NCBI RefSeq assembly: GCF_001614315.2
Contig: NZ_LVEG02000005.1
Span: 186,001-250,000 of the forward strand
DNA from: Halofilum ochraceum
GTDB lineage: Bacteria > Pseudomonadota > Gammaproteobacteria > XJ16 > Halofilaceae
Length of the DNA: 64,000 nt
Direction of reading: 5' to 3'
Part shown: piece by piece, positions 34,856 to 41,588 of the stretch
How the letters are laid out: every line of letters starts with the position of its first letter
Position numbering within the stretch: the stretch's first letter is position 1
The notes under the pieces: generated by a model
Seen by the model: only the letters and a program-made list of their open reading frames with translations
The model's database searches: none
What the model was told of the DNA's origin: nothing
Made by a program: the position numbers and the translations under genes

Positions 34856-35740
34856 TCACTTAGAAACCACGGGACCACCCACCGGCCTCTCATCCTCTAC
34901 CCTCGAAAGCGGATGCATACGAATCTCCGTAGCGAGGCCGTCGAGTAGTCGACGAAGCGTTCTATCGCCTCGCGTATTGCTGAGGGTGTCTCGGTATTGG
35001 TCCAAGGCGGCCAATACTTCGACCCAGGTCGCACACGTGACCTGTAGGCGCGAGACGACATCCATGATCGCGGCCCTGTTGGCCTCGAAAAGCGCCTTTA
35101 CCTGAGGATTCGATACCGACCTCTCCAGCAAGGCTGCGTCTTGACTCGACAACTTATCCGGCTCTAGGGATGTCTGCCTGCGGAAGTTCTCGTCGCCCAG
35201 CGACGGCGAAATGTAGAGCAGATTCAGGTTTTCATGAGCGTGTCCTTCAATCTTCTCTCCCGCGATCAATGCAATGTATTTGGCGAGCTGATCTAATGAA
35301 GTTTTAGCATTGAACTTTATCTCGATCGCCAATACCGACTCGGCCGAAACAAGAAACGCGTCTGGAGTTGTTACATTGGCTCCTCCAATCCATGAGTACC
35401 TATCACGAATGCCCGCTCCGCATAACTGATAATCATGTATCCGATCCAATCCCAAAATATCCTTAAAGATCTCGGATACTATGTCACCCGGTAAAACCGA
35501 GAGCGTTAGATTGAAAATATGGTTGAAGGTTTCTTCTTGCCGACGAAAAAACTTCCAGTAGTCCTCTCCGGACCGCACCCGCCTATACAATGGTCCTGAA
35601 GCGTTTGTCATCTCTCGGGGAATCGAGACCATGTCGCCATCGATGGTCCAATCGCGACGTGGAATCGATTTCAATCCCAAGTACGAAGGCACCCAATAGA
35701 ACTCCCCGACAATGTCCCAATAGTTTTCGGTCCACGTCAT
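34856..35740 (-). CDS. Putative PD-(D/E)XK nuclease-like protein
   Basis: 294 aa; GGAG lies 7 nt before the start. In the middle, TPDAFLVSAESVLAIEIKFNAKTSLDQLAKYIAL gives an aspartate followed by E-I-K, the usual active-site spacing of PD-(D/E)XK nucleases, with a following helix. The N-terminal half and the helical C-terminus are not recognised. It could be a restriction-like effector acting on DNA. No methyltransferase partner lies nearby, so a classical restriction system is unlikely. Confidence 0.6.
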   Translation of the reverse strand: MTWTENYWDIVGEFYWVPSYLGLKSIPRRDWTIDGDMVSIPREMTNASGPLYRRVRSGEDYWKFFRRQEETFNHIFNLTLSVLPGDIVSEIFKDILGLDRIHDYQLCGAGIRDRYSWIGGANVTTPDAFLVSAESVLAIEIKFNAKTSLDQLAKYIALIAGEKIEGHAHENLNLLYISPSLGDENFRRQTSLEPDKLSSQDAALLERSVSNPQVKALFEANRAAIMDVVSRLQVTCATWVEVLAALDQYRDTLSNTRGDRTLRRLLDGLATEIRMHPLSRVEDERPVGGPVVSK

Positions 35741-35915
35741 TATACGGCTCCATCTGTGTATTCGTCCGCCAATCGCGCGCCTCCCTTCTTTTTTAGAGGT
35801 GCCGCATACGTGCCATTTATCGCCTTCACATAGTTACCGCGTTGTCCGCCACGGAGGCCACGCGAGTTGTTCTATAAAGCGCCAATTCGATGGATAACCT
35901 GGCCATCACTTCATG

Positions 35916-36422
35916 CTACGAACGCCGATTTGTAGCGTTCAGTATCCCTCGGGTGATCTTCGCCCAATCTACTACGCGGCCACGCGATCCGTCATAGACC
36001 CGAATGACGTAACCGAATGTATCTTCGAACGCCGCCGTGAATGAGCGAAGCCATCCCGTGTCGTGTTCATCAAATGTTGTTGGTGGTTTACCTATCCGCT
36101 TAAACTTCCACTCCATCACAATGCGGGGCCAGTCCGCCACTTCCCAGTTTTGGTCCCAACTCGTGCTCAAGCCATCGCTCCAGACCGTCAAGTCTTTGTG
36201 CGCTGTTGGACTTTTATATCCCGGAGGCTGCGGGACTGGCGATTCAATCCGAATCTGCGCCATGTCTTCAATGGCCACCCCTTTTTGGACGTTGCGAGCA
36301 AGAAAGCCGAGCGCATACATATTCACGCAATCCCGTTCCTTCCCATACCACTCCGCATCGATGTACCAGTCCCCGAAATCCACTAACGCATCTTCAACGT
36401 AGCGGTCGATGCGTTTCCGCAT
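35916..36422 (-). CDS. Putative restriction-like (PD-(D/E)XK) small protein
   Basis: 168 aa from the ATG at 36422, which has GGAG 5 nt upstream; an ATG at 36464 lies inside a dispersed repeat and is less likely. A possible catalytic core is DLTVWSDG, then RIVMEWKFKRIGK (D...E-W-K), with FDEHDTGWLRSF behind it. The N-terminus is short and charged. It lies 175 bp upstream of the other nuclease-like gene on the same strand; they may form a pair. Assignment is tentative. Confidence 0.5.
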   Translation of the reverse strand: MRKRIDRYVEDALVDFGDWYIDAEWYGKERDCVNMYALGFLARNVQKGVAIEDMAQIRIESPVPQPPGYKSPTAHKDLTVWSDGLSTSWDQNWEVADWPRIVMEWKFKRIGKPPTTFDEHDTGWLRSFTAAFEDTFGYVIRVYDGSRGRVVDWAKITRGILNATNRRS

Positions 36423-36922
36423 ATACGCTCCTCGTGGTCGTGATTGGTCTTCGATTCTCACCATACGTGGCTGGATCGCGTACTGGCCGGAGCATCATTC
36501 CCTTCCCTGAGTCGCGCCTGTGCGAGCAATGTAGCGCGCCTCGGGTGGCGATGGCCAGAACCGGCGCACAGGGGTGCATCCACCCGTGGCCGAGCGGATT
36601 GGTTTGGTCGTATCGGTTGCCGGTATCAGTGCGTCTTCGGTCCGCCTCCGGCCCGAGTGGGCGCGGGCTGTGCTGCTGAGAGATCGCCGCGGCCAGGCTG
36701 ACCGTACCCTGGATTCGAGCCGCCGGGAATGTGAAGGTGGGAACGAGGACACCTCAAGCCACTACCCGAGCGAACGCGGACCGAGGCTCTAGCGGAATGC
36801 GCCCCGCGCGGTCACTTCCTTTAGGAGCTGCCATAGTGCCAGTCAGGGCGCATCGATTAGAGTTTCCTTAGTGAGAACCACACCGGGCTACCCCTAGTAT
36901 CGCTCTGTGCCACAGTAGCCTG
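36423..36922. other. Non-coding region with repeat family 2 copy 2
   Basis: About 500 bp between two minus-strand genes. It holds the repeat copy at 36465-36560; the rest shows nothing recognisable. Confidence 0.5.
36465..36560 (+). repeat. Dispersed repeat family 2, copy 2
   Basis: Matches 28295-28390 in sequence blocks and order. It runs up to the 5' end of the 168-aa gene, so the longer start codon of that gene falls at its edge. Confidence 0.7.
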
Positions 36923-38065
36923 TTAGTTCAATATCCAATCCATACTTGCGGCACTAAATCCATCAAGGCAAATCTCTGTACGATCCCAGTTGACGAAGCG
37001 ATACCGATCCCGAATTTCAGCGTCGTTTTTATCGCTCGGATCGTAGTCGAGTATCCGTGCAGGCCCCTTCTTCCGTCCCGCCAGTTCCAAATCCGGCTCA
37101 ACTTCAGTAAAATTCGAAAAGATATGGTATAGGACTTGTTTGGCGTACTCATCGTACGGCGGCAATGAGTATCCGATAACCGACAACGAGCGATTTAGCC
37201 CGCCGAGTCGCTGTAATCCCCACCAAAACGGCCGTAGAGGTCCGGAATAGAAGATCTTGTTATGCGAGGGCGTCAGTACAAGCGGACAACATTCCCAGAA
37301 TCCTCGATTAATCAGAGGAGCAACATCTGATACCCGGTAGATCTTCGCCAAATGGTCTCCTTCTTCTCTTGGACCATCTGTCAGTGGAACTGCATCGACT
37401 ATTGATCGCTCCCCGAAAACCGCATGCTTAACGGTATAAGGCATCGGGCACGATTGAGCATGCTCTACCTTCCTTTCATACGGTGCACGATGAAACCAAT
37501 CAATAGAGCCGTGTAGTTTTATAACAACAACTTCTTCACGAGAGTCATCGATCGTATTAGACGCCCAACCGATCTCCGAGAAACGCTCTGGGAATAGCCG
37601 ATACGGAATTTCTTCAGCTTCAAGAGCACACTCAAGTAACGTGTCATAGTTGAATGTAAAGATTACGTCGTCTGGGTTTAGGCGTCGCGCAAATTCTCGG
37701 TACAGTGACGGAACCTCTTTCGGCGTAGCAGTATTTAACACTTCGGCGATCCCTTGTCGGATCATCAACTGGGATTCGTTTCCCTCATCACTCCATGTAT
37801 CTTTTCCCTTAAGCCCGAGGACGTGTTCTATATCCAAGAACCCCATAAATTGTTCGTAATCGACGGAGTCGATCGTAACGGATATTCCTTCGCAGTCTTT
37901 GATGTAAGTTGCATAACGGATTAGGTCGCGTTCAATTGGATTATCTATCCCGTACCGTCGCTTGATTACCTCTCGAACCTTCGCGAACAACTCATCACCG
38001 AGCGGGAGACCTGCAGGTTTCGAAAAACCAGCGCCGAGAATCACGATTCGGAAGGTCTTGGACAC
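36923..38065 (-). CDS. SIR2-domain protein, probable NAD-consuming defence effector
   Basis: 380 aa from the GTG at 38065 (GAGAG just upstream); the frame is open further up from a TTG at 38089. It has SIR2-like NAD-binding motifs: VILGAGFSKPAGLP at the N-terminus, FTFNYDTLLECAL, IKLHGSIDWFH and SVIGYSLPPYDEYAKQVL. The spacing fits the bacterial SIR2-like group whose members destroy NAD+ during phage infection (as in ThsA, DSR and SIR2-pAgo). Those need a partner or trigger domain; none is fused here, and the downstream non-coding region separates it from the nuclease-like genes. Zinc-binding cysteines of true deacetylases are not apparent. Confidence 0.8.
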   Translation of the reverse strand: MSKTFRIVILGAGFSKPAGLPLGDELFAKVREVIKRRYGIDNPIERDLIRYATYIKDCEGISVTIDSVDYEQFMGFLDIEHVLGLKGKDTWSDEGNESQLMIRQGIAEVLNTATPKEVPSLYREFARRLNPDDVIFTFNYDTLLECALEAEEIPYRLFPERFSEIGWASNTIDDSREEVVVIKLHGSIDWFHRAPYERKVEHAQSCPMPYTVKHAVFGERSIVDAVPLTDGPREEGDHLAKIYRVSDVAPLINRGFWECCPLVLTPSHNKIFYSGPLRPFWWGLQRLGGLNRSLSVIGYSLPPYDEYAKQVLYHIFSNFTEVEPDLELAGRKKGPARILDYDPSDKNDAEIRDRYRFVNWDRTEICLDGFSAASMDWILN

Positions 38066-38161
38066 TGCGCTCTCTCTTAAACTCAACAAAAAGGCTCAGC
38101 GGTCCCGCAAGCACGTAGCGGTTGCCGCGTCGGTTGCAGTGATTCCTTGCGCATCGAACTA

Positions 38162-38707
38162 CTAATCGACATTGACGGATGCCTCCCTCTCCAGCGTCGT
38201 TCGGACGTTGTACTCACCGAACACGAGATCTCGTCGCGGCAGAGTGAACGCTTCGCGAAGGCTCCGCGCCAACTCTAGCGCTTGCAGACCAACGCACGCC
38301 GTCTGCTTTACTGCTTCATTACGAGCCGAGTCCATATCGCTGACCAGATCCCACCAGAAGGCGGCGGCTTGATCTGCCTGTCTAACGTCTTGCGGGAACG
38401 ACGCCAATCTGTCCGCCACGCGCGCTCTCTCGCGTTTCACGAAGGCTGCAACAACTGGTATTTCTGGGAGTTCTGGTACACCGCTAATGAGATCGCCCGC
38501 AGCCCCGGCCGAGTCGATTGCGGTCCGGTGATCCGCTACCTTGTCTGCGCAATGCAAAGCGTAACCCTCCAGCCCTACCGCAGCGTTCAACGCGGCCAAA
38601 CGCTCCGACGGCCAGTTTCGCCGTACCATCAATACTTCGTTGACAACAGGGCCGACGATCGACGCGACCACGGAACTCGTCACGATGATGGTTATAAAAT
38701 CGAGCAT
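38162..38707 (-). CDS. Hypothetical membrane-anchored protein
   Basis: 181 aa from the ATG at 38707 (a GTG at 38722 is possible). Residues 1-22 are one membrane helix (MLDFITIIVTSSVVASIVGP). The rest is a soluble, mainly helical domain (WPSERLAALNAAVGLEGYALHCADKVADH). It is encoded 96 bp upstream of the SIR2 gene on the same strand. It might be its partner, for example as a membrane sensor, but no known pair of this kind comes to mind. Confidence 0.5.
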   Translation of the reverse strand: MLDFITIIVTSSVVASIVGPVVNEVLMVRRNWPSERLAALNAAVGLEGYALHCADKVADHRTAIDSAGAAGDLISGVPELPEIPVVAAFVKRERARVADRLASFPQDVRQADQAAAFWWDLVSDMDSARNEAVKQTACVGLQALELARSLREAFTLPRRDLVFGEYNVRTTLEREASVNVD

Positions 38708-38958
38708 TCGTAAGTCGCCCACCAGGCGTTAATCTTCGGCGAGCGGCCGTCATTGAACATGGCACATCGCCGTCAATCGTGAATTTATTACCCGCCCCGA
38801 GACTTCGCCTCCGCTTCCCAAATCAGGCGCCCCATGGCTAACTGGAAGGCTACCTCGAAGGGGGGAGACAGCGCACGGCCCTATTTTCCCGCTTCAGGCC
38901 TCAATTCTCCCGATGCACTGGTTATTTGTACAGACCCGCTCAGAGGAGTGCGAATTCA

Positions 38959-39141
38959 ATGATAGTTTCTCTTTTCATGGATGGAGTAAGCGGAACGACG
39001 CGTGCCCACCCCTACCGCCACTGCACGGTATGGGGCTGCATGGCAGGATTCGATGATTGCATCGACGATCACGGTAGGTGCCTTCCGTGGAAGATGAGCG
39101 AGACCAAGGTTCCGCCCTTTTCTGAACCAACTTGGCACTGA
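38959..39141 (+). CDS. Possible small protein
   Basis: 60 aa from the ATG at 38959, with GAGGAG about 11 nt upstream. The sequence opens MIVSLFMDGVSG and ends with PPFSEPTWH. No family is known. It is the only plus-strand open frame in this gap with a plausible ribosome-binding site. Weak evidence. Confidence 0.25.
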   Translation: MIVSLFMDGVSGTTRAHPYRHCTVWGCMAGFDDCIDDHGRCLPWKMSETKVPPFSEPTWH

Positions 39142-39155
39142 TGGGGAGGTTGCCA

Positions 39156-39193
39156 CGGCAACAGGGTATCAAGGGAACGATACCCTGTTGCCG
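39156..39193. repeat. Perfect 15-bp inverted repeat with 8-nt loop
   Basis: CGGCAACAGGGTATC (39156-39170) pairs exactly with 39179-39193. It lies about 28 bp beyond the integrase stop. There is no T-run on either side, so it is not a standard terminator; it might be a factor-dependent terminator or a protein-binding site. Confidence 0.7.
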
Positions 39194-39220
39194 GTGGCGA
39201 TCATTGGTACGTAGTGATGT

Positions 39221-40393
39221 TCATAGGCGGTCCAAGACTGCCTTGACTTGTGCGACATCCTCAGCCCTATAGTGGACATACTGCATCGTCATCTGGATCG
39301 TGCTGTGTCCAAGCTGATTTTGCAGCTGGTATGCAGGGAGTCCGCCGTCGAGCGCGCGCGTCGCAAATGTATGGCGTAGTCCGTGAAAACTGGGAGCGTC
39401 CGGAACGCCTCCAGCTTTCTTGATGCGCTTAAAGGTTTCCTGCAGTTGGTACATGGGGCGCTCCGGATTTCGACCGGGAAACAGAAAGTCTCCCTGACCG
39501 CTCGCATTCGAGACTGCGGATAGTTGCAGTAACAGCTGCCGGAGGGCGTCGCACATTGCCACTCTACGTTGGCGCCCGCTTTTGGTGGTGCTATGGACAG
39601 TTCCCCGCTGTGCGGTCTGGGCGATTTGAATTATGGAAGCGTCGAAGTCGATGTGGCGCCACTGCAATCCGAGAACCTCACTTGCGCGCAGCCCCGCGTA
39701 CGAGCCTAAACCGACCAATGCTCGCTCCGAAGCCGATTTGCAGCCTTTCCAAAGGGAGCGGGACTCTTCCTCAGTGAAAATCCTTGCTTCCTTCGGTTCT
39801 GGGCGAAACGCGCGTACACCTCTTGCTGGATTCTCGATCGTTCCATCGTATTGGCGCGCGTGCTGGAACACGCACGACAAAAGACTCGTTATCCGTGTGA
39901 CCGTTGATTTCGAGAGTCCCTCGGCCAGCAAATCAGTCCGGTACGCTTCTACATCGCCGACAGTAATATGGTCGAGACGGTGACCGCCGAATCGAGGCAG
40001 GAGCCGCGCCTTCATGCGCTCGGCGTTATGTTTGTAGTCCGCGTGGGTAACCCGACTCCACTCCAGAAAGCCGCGACTGGCTTCTTCGAACATCGGGGGG
40101 GCGTTAGGAGTTCCCCCACGCCGACCTGCTGGCGCCGTTAGAACCGCTTGCGCGCGGACCTCCTCGAGCATGCGTCGCGCTTGGGACAAAGTCATCCCGT
40201 CGCGGTGCTCACGCCCCAATGTGCCTTTGCGGCGGCGGCCAGACACCCGGATGTCGTAGCGCCAGACTCCGTCGCTGCCGTCGGCCAGCTTGCGCCAAAT
40301 TAGCCCGTTTTGGGAAATCTCGTGGTTCGGCTCAAGGTCCGCCTTGGCCTGGCGCGAAAATGGATTGGCGGATTTGTTGTTCGTGGATTGCAT
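39221..40393 (-). CDS. int: Tyrosine site-specific integrase
   Basis: 390 aa from the ATG at 40393, which has a clean GGAGG 6 nt upstream; the frame extends to 40450 without such a site. The N-terminal domain is of the arm-binding type (GRRRKGTLGREHRDGMTLSQAR), followed by a SAM-like core-binding domain. Catalytic residues are visible: R in GSYAGLRASEVLGL, H-x-x-R in FHGLRHTFATRAL, LGHSTIQMT, and the nucleophile Y in MQYVHY. It lies about 190 bp from attR and its gene points away from the tRNA. It should recombine the 69-bp repeats to insert or excise the island. Confidence 0.92.
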   Translation of the reverse strand: MQSTNNKSANPFSRQAKADLEPNHEISQNGLIWRKLADGSDGVWRYDIRVSGRRRKGTLGREHRDGMTLSQARRMLEEVRAQAVLTAPAGRRGGTPNAPPMFEEASRGFLEWSRVTHADYKHNAERMKARLLPRFGGHRLDHITVGDVEAYRTDLLAEGLSKSTVTRITSLLSCVFQHARQYDGTIENPARGVRAFRPEPKEARIFTEEESRSLWKGCKSASERALVGLGSYAGLRASEVLGLQWRHIDFDASIIQIAQTAQRGTVHSTTKSGRQRRVAMCDALRQLLLQLSAVSNASGQGDFLFPGRNPERPMYQLQETFKRIKKAGGVPDAPSFHGLRHTFATRALDGGLPAYQLQNQLGHSTIQMTMQYVHYRAEDVAQVKAVLDRL

Positions 40394-40439
40394 GTATACC
40401 TCCGTTGGTTGATTTCGGAGGTATTTATTCGCGCGCCCA

Positions 40440-40460
40440 CGAGGGGGCATTGAGGGGGCA
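40440..40460 (+). repeat. Tandem 11-bp repeats near attR (possible integrase arm sites)
   Basis: CGAGGGGGCAT-TGAGGGGGCA, period 11 bp, same orientation as the pair at 9724-9744. Lies between the integrase start and attR. Confidence 0.55.
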
Positions 40461-40582
40461 CCGGCCCGCGTATCCGCACGGAATTCAACGTATTAGAGCG
40501 TATTCGGCGACCGAAGGGACGGCGGCACCGCCTTATCCCCGCATCACACAGTGTACGCGTAACTTATTGATTTTCCCGCTTT

Positions 40583-40651
40583 TGGAATGGTGCCCGGAGC
40601 CGGACTTGAACCGGCACGGCCTTGCGGCCGAGGGATTTTAAGTCCCTTGCG
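40583..40651 (+). repeat. attR: 69-bp direct repeat overlapping the intact tRNA-Leu
   Basis: Perfect copy of 9596-9664. It covers the 3' part of the functional tRNA-Leu(UAA) gene plus five bases beyond the CCA. Confidence 0.93.
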
Positions 40652-40674
40652 TCTACCCATTCCGCCATCCGGGC
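40588..40674 (-). tRNA. leuZ: tRNA-Leu(UAA)
   Basis: 87 nt, with acceptor stem GCCCGGA/TCCGGGC, encoded CCA, anticodon loop CTTAAAA (anticodon TAA) and a long class II variable arm. Its place after tRNA-Gly and tRNA-Cys downstream of pgsA matches E. coli leuZ. It is the island's integration target, and the 3' end was restored by the island. Confidence 0.95.
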
Positions 40675-40719
40675 GGGTCCGTAGAGCCGTGTCACGCTGC
40701 TGGGATCGGGAGAGATTGG

Positions 40720-40794
40720 TGGAGGCCAGGGCCGGAATCGAACCGACGTAGAACGGCTTTGCAGGCCGTCGCATAACCACTCTGCCACCTGGCC
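40720..40794 (-). tRNA. cysT: tRNA-Cys(GCA)
   Basis: 75 nt with GGCCAGG/CCTGGCC acceptor stem and encoded CCA. The anticodon loop is CTGCAAA, giving anticodon GCA. It is the second of three tandem tRNA genes. Confidence 0.95.
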
Positions 40795-40861
40795 GGGGCT
40801 CATACTGTAGCGGGGCTTCCCGGCCCCCTGCTACCCCGGCACCTTCCCGTGTGCCGGAAAC

Positions 40862-40890
40862 AAAAAAACCCCGGGACTGCCGAGGTTTTT
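40862..40890 (-). terminator. Hairpin terminator between tRNA-Gly and tRNA-Cys
   Basis: On the minus strand AAAACCTCGG pairs with CCGGGGTTTT and a T-run follows. It suggests that tRNA-Gly ends the uvrC-pgsA transcript, or that the tRNAs are separate transcripts, unlike a simple glyW-cysT-leuZ operon. Confidence 0.6.
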
Positions 40891-40898
40891 CGGAAATC

Positions 40899-40973
40899 TG
40901 GAGCGGGAAACGAGATTCGAACTCGCGACCCCAACCTTGGCAAGGTTGTGCTCTACCACTGAGCTATTCCCGC
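40899..40973 (-). tRNA. glyW: tRNA-Gly(GCC)
   Basis: 75 nt with GCGGGAA/TTCCCGC acceptor stem and encoded CCA. The anticodon loop contains GCC. It lies 36 bp after pgsA, as glyW does in E. coli. Confidence 0.95.
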
Positions 40974-41009
40974 ATGGCGAGCGCCATTCTATTCAGTGCC
41001 GCGTCGCTG

Positions 41010-41588
41010 TCAAGGGGATGCCGCCTCTTCTTCGGCCCGATTGGCCGCGGACCAGCCCGCCCGCAGATAAACGACCATCGAATAGAGCGTCAGCACCGCG
41101 GCCAGGTACAGCAGCGCGACCCCCACGAGGAACGTCGGCAGCGCCCCTATCGGGTCATGATACAGCATCAGCAGGAGCGCCGCGATCTGGGCCACGGTCT
41201 TGATCTTGCCCAGGGAGCTGACGGCGACCTGCGCGCGCTGGCCGATTTCCGCCATCCACTCGCGCAACGCCGAGATCACGATCTCGCGGCCGATGATCAC
41301 CATGGCCGGCAGCGCCATCCAGATATACGGGTTCGCCTGGACGAGCATCACCAGGACGATGGCCACCATGACCTTGTCGGCGACCGGGTCGAGGAACGCC
41401 CCGAACGAAGACGACTGATTCAGGCGCCGCGCCAGATAACCGTCCAGCCAATCGGTCAATCCCCCCAGGGCGAATACCACCGCGGCCGCCGGCCCCGCCC
41501 ACTCGAACGGCAGATAGAACAGCAGTACGAGGACGGGTACCAGGACCAGACGTCCGAGCGTGAGGACGGTTGGCAGCGTCAGTTGCAT
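41010..41588 (-). CDS. pgsA: CDP-diacylglycerol-glycerol-3-phosphate 3-phosphatidyltransferase
   Basis: 192 aa integral membrane enzyme. It makes phosphatidylglycerol phosphate from CDP-diacylglycerol and glycerol-3-phosphate, the first committed step to PG and cardiolipin. The CDP-alcohol phosphotransferase motif is complete (D-x2-D-G-x2-A-R-x8-G-x3-D-x3-D in TDWLDGYLARRL to FLDPVADK). Several hydrophobic segments are seen, the first from LVLVPVLVLLF. It starts directly after the uvrC stop codon and is followed by tRNA-Gly, as in other gammaproteobacteria. Confidence 0.94.
   Translation of the reverse strand: MQLTLPTVLTLGRLVLVPVLVLLFYLPFEWAGPAAAVVFALGGLTDWLDGYLARRLNQSSSFGAFLDPVADKVMVAIVLVMLVQANPYIWMALPAMVIIGREIVISALREWMAEIGQRAQVAVSSLGKIKTVAQIAALLLMLYHDPIGALPTFLVGVALLYLAAVLTLYSMVVYLRAGWSAANRAEEEAASP

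Larger units (their letters stand above)
38708..39220. other. Region between cargo and integrase
   Basis: About 500 bp. It contains a possible small gene at 38959-39141 and a perfect 15-bp inverted repeat near the integrase stop. Otherwise nothing is seen. Confidence 0.45.
9596..40651. mobile_element. Integrative genomic island (about 31 kb) in tRNA-Leu(UAA), carrying defence genes
   Basis: The island is bounded by a perfect 69-bp direct repeat at 9596-9664 and 40583-40651. The repeat consists of the 3' part of tRNA-Leu plus 5 bases beyond its CCA end. A tyrosine integrase is encoded just inside the right end, beside the intact tRNA, and an excisionase-like HTH gene lies near the left end. 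Gene content, composition and spacing differ from the flanks: AT-richer genes, long non-coding gaps and cargo mostly on one strand. A replication protein gene suggests it may replicate after excision. I see no conjugation or phage structural genes, so it would need help from another element to move. Confidence 0.93.
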
